DNA of 34,012 nt, from NCBI GenBank assembly GCA_015067665.1, contig SVLZ01000017.1:1-34012 (forward strand), given 5' to 3'. A program made the translations under genes and the position numbers. Shown here in pieces: positions 25,991 to 32,755 of this stretch; position 1 is the first letter of the stretch; each line of letters opens with the position of its first letter. The notes beneath the pieces were generated by a model. The model ran no database searches, was not told the DNA's origin, and saw only the letters and a program-made list of their open reading frames with translations. The DNA comes from Oscillospiraceae bacterium (GTDB lineage Bacteria > Bacillota > Clostridia > Oscillospirales > Oscillospiraceae).

Positions 25991-26010
25991 TCGTTGCAAT
26001 TTACATAAAG

Positions 26011-26040
26011 AAAAACCGGGAGACCAATTTGGTCTCCCGG
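26011..26040. terminator. Terminator between the lipoprotein gene and tsf
   Basis: Stem CCGGGAGACC / GGTCTCCCGG with loop AATTT; on the minus strand it is followed by TTTTT, so it mainly serves tsf. Confidence 0.9.
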
Positions 26041-26056
26041 AAATTTATTCGGTTAA

Positions 26057-26983
26057 TTACTTAGCACCGGCGATCTGAGCAGCGACTTCAGCAGCGAAGT
26101 TCTCTTCCTTCTTCTCGATGCCCTCACCCTTCACATAGTGAATGGCGTTGACGAAAGTAACCTTACCGCCGAGCTTCTTGCCAGCATCAGCAATGTAGCC
26201 AGCCACATCACCCTGGAAGAGGTCGGAGCGGACGAAATCCTGCTGCAGCAGGCAGATATCCTTAAAGAAGGCATTGATCTTACCGGCAGCGATCTTCTCC
26301 TTGACCTGAGCGGGCTTAGAAGCCATCTTGGGATCGTTCTCCATCAGAGCCAGCTGTACGGACAGCTCCTTGTCGATCTCAGCCTGAGGAACAAGGGTCT
26401 TATCCCAGTACTTAGCGTTCATAGCAGCGATCTGCATAGCAACGTTCTTGCCGATCTCGGTAGCGTCGATGTCGCCTTCGACTTCCAGGTTTACCAGAAC
26501 ACCGTGGGTGCCGCCCATGTGGACGTAAGCAACGGAGGTGCCGGTAGCAAAGCGGTCGAAGCGGCGGATCTGCATATTTTCACCGATGGACATAACCTTC
26601 TCCTGCATGATCTCGGTAACAGTGAGAGTGGAGTTGGGATAGGTGCAAGCCTTCAGAGCCTCTACATCAGCAGGGTTCTGCTGTGCGACAACCACAGCCA
26701 GATTCTTGACCAGATCCATGAAGGAATCGGTCTTAGCAGCAAAGTCGGTCTCGGAGTTGACCTCGATGACAACGCCTACGCCGTCAACGACAGTTGCGTA
26801 AGCAACGCCTTCCGCAGCGATGCGGTCAGCCTTCTTGGCAGCCTTGGCAAGACCCTTTTCACGGAGCCAGTCAACAGCCTTGTCCATATCACCGTCGGTA
26901 GCAGCAAGAGCAGCCTTGCAGTCCATCATACCGACATTGGTCATCTCGCGGAGCTTCTTAACATCAAGAGCAGTAAAAGCCAT
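26057..26983 (-). CDS. tsf: Translation elongation factor Ts
   Basis: 308 aa. Guanine nucleotide exchange factor for EF-Tu. An N-terminal UBA-like domain with VKKLREMTNVGMMDCKAAL is followed by VDWLREKG and EAEGVAYA-like linker, then the core with VEINSETDFAAKTDSF. Both EF-Ts signatures are clear. AGGAGG precedes the ATG. It follows rpsB as in most bacteria, but the intergenic gap is enlarged by a palindromic repeat. Confidence 0.97.
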   Translation of the reverse strand: MAFTALDVKKLREMTNVGMMDCKAALAATDGDMDKAVDWLREKGLAKAAKKADRIAAEGVAYATVVDGVGVVIEVNSETDFAAKTDSFMDLVKNLAVVVAQQNPADVEALKACTYPNSTLTVTEIMQEKVMSIGENMQIRRFDRFATGTSVAYVHMGGTHGVLVNLEVEGDIDATEIGKNVAMQIAAMNAKYWDKTLVPQAEIDKELSVQLALMENDPKMASKPAQVKEKIAAGKINAFFKDICLLQQDFVRSDLFQGDVAGYIADAGKKLGGKVTFVNAIHYVKGEGIEKKEENFAAEVAAQIAGAK

Positions 26984-27012
26984 TTTTTATTTCCTCCTAT
27001 ATCTTGTAACGA

Positions 27013-27103
27013 TGTCATTCCGAGCCAGTGCGCACACTGCGTGGGAATCTACAGGCATTTCCAAAGATTGCCACGTCGCCGCAAACGGCTCCTCGCAATG
27101 ACA
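27013..27103. repeat. TGTCATT-type palindromic repeat between rpsB and tsf
   Basis: Ends TGTCATTCCGAGCCAG and CTCCTCGCAATGACA are inverted; the middle carries GTGGGAATCT and AGATTGCCAC, also inverted. Same family as 9064-9170. It lies inside an operon, so it is transcribed. Confidence 0.8.
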
Positions 27104-27110
27104 AGTAAAA

Positions 27111-27845
27111 TTACTCAGCGACGGTCTCTTCTACAGCCTCGGTAGCCTCGGCAGTAGCGTCCTCACCCTGACGGCCTTCGATCACACCGCTTGCCATAGC
27201 AGCAGCGATCAGACGGATGGCGCGGATGGCGTCATCATTGCCGGGGATAACGTAATCGATCTCTTCGGGATCGCAGTTGGTGTCAACGATTGCAACGATG
27301 GGAATGTTCAGCTTCTTAGCCTCAGCAATTGCGTTGCGCTCCTTGCGGGGGTCAACGATAAACAGAGCCGCGGGCAGCTTCTTCATTTCCTTAACGCCGC
27401 CGAGATACTTTTCCAGCTTCTCGATCTCGCCCTGATGCTTGATAACTTCCTTCTTGGGCAGCATAGCGAAGGTGCCGTCAGCTTCCATCTTGCGCAGCTG
27501 TGCCAGACGGTCGATACGGGTACGCATAGTGCGGAAGTTGGTCAGCATGCCACCCAGCCAACGAGCGTTGACATAGTAGCCACCGCAGCGGATCGCTTCT
27601 TCCTTAATTGCGTCCTGTGCCTGCTTCTTGGTGCCGACAAACAGAAGGCTACCGCCCTCAGCGGACATGTCACGAACGAAGTTGTAGGCTTCCTCCAGCT
27701 TCTTAACGGTCTTCTGCAGGTCGATGATGTAGATGCCGTTACGCTCGGTGTAAATGTAGGGAGCCATTTTGGGGTTCCAGCGACGGGTCTGGTGACCGAA
27801 GTGTACGCCGGCCTCCAACAGTTGTTTCATAGATACGACAGCCAT
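27111..27845 (-). CDS. rpsB: 30S ribosomal protein S2
   Basis: 244 aa. Starts [20 protein letters not shown] with [20 protein letters not shown], the S2 hallmark. [20 protein letters not shown] and [15 protein letters not shown] also match; the acidic tail ends EAVEETVAE. The start is the ATG at 27845 with AAAGGAG upstream; an open frame continues to 27989 through the leader but has no start signal. First gene of rpsB-tsf behind a long structured leader. Confidence 0.97.
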   Translation of the reverse strand: MAVVSMKQLLEAGVHFGHQTRRWNPKMAPYIYTERNGIYIIDLQKTVKKLEEAYNFVRDMSAEGGSLLFVGTKKQAQDAIKEEAIRCGGYYVNARWLGGMLTNFRTMRTRIDRLAQLRKMEADGTFAMLPKKEVIKHQGEIEKLEKYLGGVKEMKKLPAALFIVDPRKERNAIAEAKKLNIPIVAIVDTNCDPEEIDYVIPGNDDAIRAIRLIAAAMASGVIEGRQGEDATAEATEAVEETVAE

Positions 27846-27971
27846 TTTTTGTTTTCTCCTTTTGTTTTGTCCTCCACCCCGTTCATTCCGACCGCCCGTC
27901 CTTATGAAGGACACGGGAGCGACAGGTCCCCGGGTGTGTGGTGTAAATAATACTACGGAAAAATTCCGTGC
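27846..27971 (-). promoter_or_regulatory. Structured 5' leader of rpsB (candidate autoregulatory element)
   Basis: About 125 nt on the minus strand between the inferred transcript start and the ribosome site. It contains ACGGAA-TTT-TTCCGT, GTCCTT-CATA-AGGAC extended by CCCG/CGGG, and an outer pairing CCAC..CCCG with CGGG-GTGG. Ribosomal protein operons in Firmicutes often have such protein-binding leaders; S2 binding here is inference. Confidence 0.5.
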
Positions 27972-27977
27972 CGAATC

Positions 27978-28006
27978 ATTATAATGCAAGGCTTTCTGTT
28001 TTTCAA
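27978..28006 (-). promoter_or_regulatory. Strong sigma-A promoter of rpsB-tsf
   Basis: Minus strand TTGAAA (28006-28001), 17-bp spacer, TATAAT (27983-27978). Confidence 0.88.
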
Positions 28007-28016
28007 GTGTTTTTTG

Positions 28017-28063
28017 AAAAAAATTCCGGCTTTTTTATGCTTTTTTTTGCAGAAAAAAGCCGG
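28017..28063 (-). terminator. Terminator of sigG-ymxH
   Basis: Minus strand stem CCGGCTTTTTT / AAAAAAGCCGG followed by AATTTTTTT, directly after the ymxH stop. Confidence 0.8.
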
Positions 28064-28064
28064 T

Positions 28065-28343
28065 TCAGCACAGAAATCCCAGCCGTGGCCGGGGAATGCG
28101 GCATTGATCCGGCTTTATGTCGACCAAAATAATATCCGGCCCAATCTTTTTGATGCATTCCCAAGGAATCAAATACTCGTCCCGGTGTCCAAATTGGGGA
28201 AAACGGGCGGGCGCAGGAACGACAATGGAAAGAATTCGTCCTTCCGGAAGCTCCACCACCGCGTCCGATACGAAGCCCAGCCGCCGCCCGTCGCAAATGC
28301 AAATCACTTCTTTACAGTGCAATTCCGTAAATTTACAGGCCAT
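28065..28343 (-). CDS. ymxH: YlmC/YmxH family sporulation protein (PRC-barrel)
   Basis: 92 aa, typical for YlmC/YmxH. Pattern: FTELHCKEVICICDGRRLGFV, then VVELPEGRILSIVVPA and YLIPWECIKKIGPDIILVDI, a PRC-barrel-like beta fold. In Clostridia it is often the gene after sigE-sigG, as here after sigG. The molecular function is unknown. GGGGAGG precedes the ATG, but it is buried in a hairpin (28352-28390). Co-transcribed with sigG across a 59-bp gap. Confidence 0.9.
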   Translation of the reverse strand: MACKFTELHCKEVICICDGRRLGFVSDAVVELPEGRILSIVVPAPARFPQFGHRDEYLIPWECIKKIGPDIILVDIKPDQCRIPRPRLGFLC

Positions 28344-28351
28344 ATTCTTAC

Positions 28352-28390
28352 CTCCCCGGATGATACTGCAAAATTCTATGCATCGGGGAG
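28352..28390 (-). promoter_or_regulatory. Hairpin hiding the ymxH ribosome binding site
   Basis: Minus strand CTCCCCGATG (28390-28381) pairs with CATCCGGGGAG (28362-28352) with one bulged C. The second arm contains most of the GGGGAGG ribosome site of ymxH. Confidence 0.6.
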
Positions 28391-28402
28391 AGGGAATATG
28401 CT

Positions 28403-29182
28403 TTAGCTGGGGAGAACCTGTTTCCGCATTGCACTGATCGCACCCTTTTCCAGCCGGGAGACCTGCGCTTGGGAGATGCCGACCAGGTTAGCTACCTCCA
28501 TTTGGGTCTTACCGTCAAAAAAACGTAGAGCGAGGATATGCTTTTCACGAGGTGCCAACGCCCGGAAAGCGTCCCGAAGCGCAATGCGTTCCAACCAATT
28601 TTCGTCTGTGTTCCGACAGTCACGCACCTGATCCATAATCATAAGGGGATCACCACCGTCTGCATAGACTGGATCGTATAGGCTGACTGGGGCGCAGACG
28701 GCATCTAATGCTTCACTGACAGTGGCTTCCGGCAGTTCCAGCGCTTGGGATATTTCCTCAAGTGTGGGATCTCTGCCTAATTTTAAGATCAGTGCTTCTT
28801 TGCACTGCAAAACCCGATAAGCCACGTCCCGAATAGAACGGGAGACGCGAATGGCAGCGTTGTCCCGGAGATACCGGCGAACCTCGCCGGCAATCATAGG
28901 GACACCGTAGGTGGAAAATTTAACCTGTTTTGTGGGATCAAAGTTGTTAATTGCTTTCATAAGACCGATACAGCCTACCTGAAATAGATCATCAGGAGAT
29001 TCTCCCCTTTTCTCAAAGCGCTGAATGACGGATAATACCAACCTAAGGTTACCTTCAATAAGCTGCTCCCGGGCAGATGTGTCTCCGTTTTTTGCTTGTA
29101 AAAGCAATGCGTCCATTTCTTGTGAGGACAGAACCTTCAAACGGGCGGTGTTTACGCCGCAGATCTCTACCTTTCCCTGCAT
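28403..29182 (-). CDS. sigG: RNA polymerase sigma factor SigG (late forespore)
   Basis: 259 aa. The N-terminus KVEICGVNTARLKVLSSQEM is the SigG hallmark. Region 2 includes NLRLVLSVIQRFEKRGESPDDLFQVGCIGLMKAINNFDP and KFSTYGVPMIAGEVRRYLRDN; region 3 follows; region 4 has ALAPREKHILALRFFDGKTQMEVA with the helix-turn-helix ISQAQVSRLEKGAI. The ATG at 29182 has GGAGG six bases upstream. A sigma-F/G-type promoter lies upstream, as expected for spoIIIG. sigE and spoIIGA, commonly next door, are not present. Confidence 0.96.
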   Translation of the reverse strand: MQGKVEICGVNTARLKVLSSQEMDALLLQAKNGDTSAREQLIEGNLRLVLSVIQRFEKRGESPDDLFQVGCIGLMKAINNFDPTKQVKFSTYGVPMIAGEVRRYLRDNAAIRVSRSIRDVAYRVLQCKEALILKLGRDPTLEEISQALELPEATVSEALDAVCAPVSLYDPVYADGGDPLMIMDQVRDCRNTDENWLERIALRDAFRALAPREKHILALRFFDGKTQMEVANLVGISQAQVSRLEKGAISAMRKQVLPS

Positions 29183-29239
29183 TGTGTTCCTCCGTAGCCT
29201 AAGCATATTTGTCTTTTAGAAAAGGAAACCGCTATCGGC

Positions 29240-29269
29240 TATTATGCCCTTTGCCGGGAAAAACATACA
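29240..29269 (-). promoter_or_regulatory. Sigma-F/sigma-G-type promoter of sigG
   Basis: Minus strand TGTATG (29269-29264), 17 bp, CATAATA (29246-29240), with GGG directly before the -10. It fits sigma-G CATNNTA and nearly all of sigma-F GGNRANAHTR. Confidence 0.6.
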
Positions 29270-29281
29270 GACAGGGATTTT

Positions 29282-29740
29282 TGTGGAAATTTCACAAAAA
29301 ATTATGGATAAAAAAAGACATCGGCGTTACTGATTAATCTCAAATCCCCAAATTCCGAATATTTTGAAGAAATTTCGGCAAAAATACCGGGAAATTTAGT
29401 GGCGACATAATTTTGAAAAAAACAGAAAAAACAAACTTTATGCATAAAGAGTGAATGAGGTTCTAAATGGGGAAAAACAGGGAAATGGCAGGTCGTTCCC
29501 GTGGAAACAGTGGACTTTTCCACATTTTCCACAGGCTTTTCCACAACCGGGCTGGGGAAAAGCTTCACACAAACGGCATGCATTTTGGTTTACATAAGTA
29601 AATTCGACAACTTTCAACATTTTTCGTTTTTTAATTTTGCCGAAAAAACAAAAAAATGACGGACAGCTTGAAAAAAATAATACTTGACAGAGATTTTTAT
29701 ATGCATTTTTCCAAAGAAAGCGCCATCTGCCTGTGGAAAA
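29282..29740. other. Cluster of DnaA-box-like sites (possible origin or DnaA-regulated region)
   Basis: TTTTCCACA occurs three times in 30 bp at 29516-29524, 29525-29533 and 29537-29545, and once inverted at 29732-29740 (TGTGGAAAA). Further inverted near-matches: TGTGGAAAT (29282-29290) and CGTGGAAAC (29499-29507). Each TTTTCCACA differs from TTATCCACA by one base. The sites lie in AT-rich DNA. No dnaA or dnaN gene is adjacent. Confidence 0.45.
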
Positions 29741-29771
29741 GCGAAAAATCGGAAAAAATTCGAAAAAACTA

Positions 29772-29800
29772 TTGATTTTCTTGAAAAAGAGATGTATAAT
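29772..29800 (+). promoter_or_regulatory. Sigma-A promoter of rpsT
   Basis: TTGATT (29772-29777), 17-bp spacer, TATAAT (29795-29800). Confidence 0.85.
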
Positions 29801-29842
29801 CGATGAGCGCATGTACCGAATATGAGAACAGGAGGTGTAACA

Positions 29843-30106
29843 ATGCCCAATATTAAGTCCGCCAAGAAGCGCGTGGAACTGTCTAAGGTTGCATACGAGA
29901 AGAACAAGGCTGATAAGACCCATCTGAAGACCGTTATTAAGAAGTTTGAATCTTCCCTGGTCGCAGGTGACCGTGCTGCTGCTGAAGCTGCATTCAAGGC
30001 TGCCGTTGTCGCTGTTGACAAGGCAGAACAGAAGGGTCTTCTGCACAAGAACACTGCTGCCCGCAAGAAGAGCAGCATGGCTCTGCAAATGAACAAGCTG
30101 GCCTGA
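29843..30106 (+). CDS. rpsT: 30S ribosomal protein S20
   Basis: 87 aa. MPNIKSAKKRVELSKVAYEK and the C-terminal GLLHKNTAARKKSSMALQMN are typical S20, a small helical primary 16S-binding protein. AGGAGGTG lies seven bases before the ATG at 29843; an upstream in-frame ATG at 29822 lacks a ribosome site. Monocistronic with its own terminator. Codon choice is strongly biased, as expected for a ribosomal gene. Confidence 0.97.
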   Translation: MPNIKSAKKRVELSKVAYEKNKADKTHLKTVIKKFESSLVAGDRAAAEAAFKAAVVAVDKAEQKGLLHKNTAARKKSSMALQMNKLA

Positions 30107-30120
30107 TTTCTCTGAAAATA

Positions 30121-30153
30121 TCGCCTTCCGTACATTATTCGGAAGGCGTTTTT
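30121..30153 (+). terminator. Terminator of rpsT
   Basis: CGCCTTCCG / CGGAAGGCG with a 9-nt loop, followed by six T. Confidence 0.92.
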
Positions 30154-30455
30154 TCATTCCCTGGCAGCGGGTCTTTTTCCGTATAAATGCGCGGTTGGGG
30201 CGTCGAGATACACAAAGTATGTCTTCCGCCCCACCGCTTTTTCTACGAAAAAATCCCTTCTCGTGAAATCTTATATAAGCGATAAGCGCATTGAGGCATC
30301 CCCAATGCTTCTCTTCCGGCAAAATCTCTCGCTGCCAGCGCCAGATTATAGATTGTAGGGATCGGTGTCTTCGACGGTCCTTTTCTTGTCTTGTCTGCTT
30401 CGCAGATGGATTTTGAATACGGAATTATCAATCTTCAACTATCCATTCGTAATGC

Positions 30456-30484
30456 TTGCATATTTATGATATGATATATAAAAT
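30456..30484 (+). promoter_or_regulatory. Sigma-A promoter of recG
   Basis: TTGCAT (30456-30461), 17-bp spacer, TAAAAT (30479-30484). The start of transcription would fall almost at the ribosome site, giving a very short leader. Confidence 0.6.
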
Positions 30485-30501
30485 GAAGGAGGTGAGGTTC
30501 T

Positions 30502-32550
30502 ATGGCGTATCTGTCTGACCCAGTGACTATATTAAAAGGTGTTGGCCCTACAAAAGCAAAGCAGCTTGCTGCCCTGAATATCTATACGCTGGAGGATCTC
30601 ATTTGCCATTTTCCGCGGGGGTACGAGGATCGCACAAAAATCGCAAACATCTCCGATTTGGAAATTGACAAGCCTGCCTGTTTCAAAGCCTTTGTGACAA
30701 ACAGCCCGCGCACCCACCATGTCCGCAAGGGCTTGGATATTACAAAGGTACAGGTTGCGGATCATACAGGCCGATTGAATCTGACCTTTTTTAATCAGAA
30801 ATTTACGGCTGAGCAGCTACAGTACGGAGAAGAATATATTTTCTACGGCACACTATCTGGGGATTATGCCGGTTACCAAATGACCTCTCCTGTATTTGAA
30901 CGGCTGGATAGTGCGCCTGTTCTTACCCGACGGGTTCTGCCGATTTATCCGCTGACGGCTGGCATTTCCAATGCGACTATGCTCAAAACCATTCAGCAAG
31001 CGATGGCAATTTGCGATGCCCCGGCAGAGATCATTCCTGAGGAAATTCGCCGGCAATACAGCGTTTTGCCGGCAGAAAGAGCCTATCAGGCAATCCATAT
31101 GCCTGTTTCTATGGAGGAAGCGGCGCTTGCTAAACGGAGGCTCATCTTTGAAGAATTTTTTGTGTTTTCCGCCGGTTTAAGCCTAATGCGAGCCAGACGG
31201 GAACAAAAAGCAGTAACGCCGTATACAAAAGGTGATCTAACTGCCTTCACAGAAGCACTGCCCTTTACACTTACCGGTGCGCAGACACGGGCAATCCGAG
31301 AGGTGCTGTGTGATTTGCAAAGCGGCAAGCCGATGAACCGCCTTTTGCAGGGCGATGTGGGCAGTGGCAAAACGATGATTGCGGCGGCAGCGGCGTATTT
31401 TGCCGTGCAAAACGGACGGCAAGCTGCACTGATGGCACCAACCGAAATATTGGCAGAGCAGCATTATAAAGGCTTGTCCCGCATTTTGACACCCTTGGGT
31501 GTTCGAATAGAGCTGCTGACTGGTGGTATGACACCAAAGCAGAAAAAAGAGGTTCGGGAAGCAATGGCTTCCGGGGATGTGGATCTTGTGATCGGCACCC
31601 ACGCGTTAATTTCAGAAAGCTCCGTCTTTGCAAAACTGGATCTGGTAATTGCTGATGAGCAGCACCGTTTTGGTGTCGCGCAACGCCAAGCCCTTGCGGC
31701 AAAGGGAGATATGCCCCATTTGCTTGTGATGTCTGCTACACCTATTCCCCGGACACTGGCGCTTATTATGTATGGCGACTTGGATGTGTCCATATTAGAC
31801 GAGCTGCCTCCCGGAAGGCAAACGGTAGACACTTTCCTCGTGGGAGAGAAAATGCGCGCCAGGATCAACGCATTTATCCGCAAACAGTGGGAAGAAGGCC
31901 ATCAAAGCTTTGTCGTTTGTCCTGCGGTGGAAGAAGGGGACGAGCTGGATATTAAGGCGGCATCCGTTTGGGCGGAGACACTGCAAAAGAAGGTTTTCCC
32001 GGATTTGCGTGTTGCTCTTATCCACGGACAGATGAAGAGTAGCCAAAAAGATGCAGTTATGTCAGATTTTGCTGCCGGGAACGCAGATGTCTTGGTAGCA
32101 ACTACGGTGATCGAAGTGGGCGTAGATGTGCCGAACGCCACACTGATGGTTATTGAAGATGCAGATCGTTTTGGCCTTTCACAGCTTCATCAGCTACGGG
32201 GCAGAGTCGGACGGGGAAGCGCCAAAAGCAACTGCATTTTGGTTTCACAAAATAAAAATCCTGAAACGCTGGCACGCTTACGTGCTTTGTGCAATACCAA
32301 TGACGGTTTTAAGATTGCAGAGGAGGATTTACGGCTCAGGGGACCTGGTGATTTCTTCGGTTCCAGACAATCCGGTCTGCCGGTGTTCCGCGTGGCAAAT
32401 TTGGCCTGCGACCTAAAAACCTTAAAGGAAGCCCAAATGGCATCTGCCCAGTGGATTGAGAAAATGGGAACAGAAAATACTTCGGAAGGAGAGGCGCTCC
32501 GCCGCCGAATCGGAGAAATGTTCCGACGCAGCGCAGGCACAATGAACTAA
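30502..32550 (+). CDS. recG: ATP-dependent DNA helicase RecG
   Basis: 682 aa, standard length. Remodels stalled forks and Holliday junctions. N-terminal wedge with OB fold (about 1-150; LKGVGPTKAKQLAALNIYTLEDL), helicase domain 1 with Walker A GDVGSGKT (284-291) and DEQH box 385-388 (ADEQHRFGVAQRQ), SATPIPRTLAL, helicase domain 2 with VATTVIEVGVDVPNATLMVIEDADRFGLSQLHQLRGRVGRG, and the RecG C-terminal DLRLRGPGDFFGSRQSGLP. AAGGAGGTGAGG precedes the ATG. Monocistronic here. Confidence 0.97.
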   Translation: MAYLSDPVTILKGVGPTKAKQLAALNIYTLEDLICHFPRGYEDRTKIANISDLEIDKPACFKAFVTNSPRTHHVRKGLDITKVQVADHTGRLNLTFFNQKFTAEQLQYGEEYIFYGTLSGDYAGYQMTSPVFERLDSAPVLTRRVLPIYPLTAGISNATMLKTIQQAMAICDAPAEIIPEEIRRQYSVLPAERAYQAIHMPVSMEEAALAKRRLIFEEFFVFSAGLSLMRARREQKAVTPYTKGDLTAFTEALPFTLTGAQTRAIREVLCDLQSGKPMNRLLQGDVGSGKTMIAAAAAYFAVQNGRQAALMAPTEILAEQHYKGLSRILTPLGVRIELLTGGMTPKQKKEVREAMASGDVDLVIGTHALISESSVFAKLDLVIADEQHRFGVAQRQALAAKGDMPHLLVMSATPIPRTLALIMYGDLDVSILDELPPGRQTVDTFLVGEKMRARINAFIRKQWEEGHQSFVVCPAVEEGDELDIKAASVWAETLQKKVFPDLRVALIHGQMKSSQKDAVMSDFAAGNADVLVATTVIEVGVDVPNATLMVIEDADRFGLSQLHQLRGRVGRGSAKSNCILVSQNKNPETLARLRALCNTNDGFKIAEEDLRLRGPGDFFGSRQSGLPVFRVANLACDLKTLKEAQMASAQWIEKMGTENTSEGEALRRRIGEMFRRSAGTMN

Positions 32551-32592
32551 ACTACAGGTCATCTTGATGGAGAACGACGAAATTTTTATTAG

Positions 32593-32641
32593 CCCCTACA
32601 GCACTTTAGCTAACTAAAGTGCTGTAGGGGCGTTCCTTTTT
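32593..32641 (+). terminator. Terminator of recG
   Basis: Perfect 17-bp stem CCCCTACAGCACTTTAG / CTAAAGTGCTGTAGGGG with loop CTAA, followed after 5 nt by a T-tract. The tips carry ACTTTAGC..TAAAGT, like the operator at 32688-32705, and the ends carry the CCCCTAC/GTAGGGG motif of the repeat family. Confidence 0.8.
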
Positions 32642-32677
32642 GTGAATTGCTACAAATTTATAAAAAACGGTAAATTC

Positions 32678-32707
32678 ATACTTTACAACTTTAGCGCAGT
32701 AAAGTAT
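32678..32707 (+). promoter_or_regulatory. Palindromic operator over the ABC-transporter promoter
   Basis: Perfect 9-bp inverted repeat ATACTTTAC - N12 - GTAAAGTAT, covering the -35 and -10 boxes. A second ACTTTA (32688-32693) also pairs with the right half at N6 spacing. The regulator is unknown. Confidence 0.6.
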
Positions 32708-32710
32708 AAT
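32682..32710 (+). promoter_or_regulatory. Sigma-A promoter of the ABC-transporter operon
   Basis: TTTACA (32682-32687), 17-bp spacer, TATAAT (32705-32710). Confidence 0.8.
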
Positions 32711-32755
32711 GAGTACATCCAAGAAATAACACCTACGCAGAAAGGAAAGGTAATT

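Larger units (their letters stand above)
29183..29842. other. 660-bp AT-rich gene-free spacer between sigG and rpsT
   Basis: Holds the sigG promoter, a cluster of DnaA-box-like 9-mers, several A/T tracts (29301-29320, 29411-29440, 29630-29690) and the rpsT promoter. Short frames in it have no ribosome sites and low-complexity products. This is by far the longest AT-rich spacer in the window. Confidence 0.7.
30107..30501. other. 395-bp gene-free stretch between rpsT and recG
   Basis: Holds the rpsT terminator, a second hairpin GCGGTTGGGGCG (30191-30202) / CGCCCCACCGC (30227-30237) followed by T5, a decayed half copy of the GTAGGGG repeat (30354-30380), a small palindrome TCTGCTTCGCAGA (30398-30410) with a TTATCAATCTTCAACTATCC arm resembling the TTGACAAT repeats, and the recG promoter. 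No gene seen. Confidence 0.6.

Noticed and set aside
29684-29704. TTGACA at 29684 as a second rpsT promoter
   Set aside because: No -10 box at 16-18 bp; the only TATATG nearby is 9 bp away.
29302-30322. Minus-strand frames across the AT-rich spacer and rpsT
   Set aside because: Phe/Ser-rich products from A/T tracts, overlapping a certain ribosomal gene, with no ribosome site.
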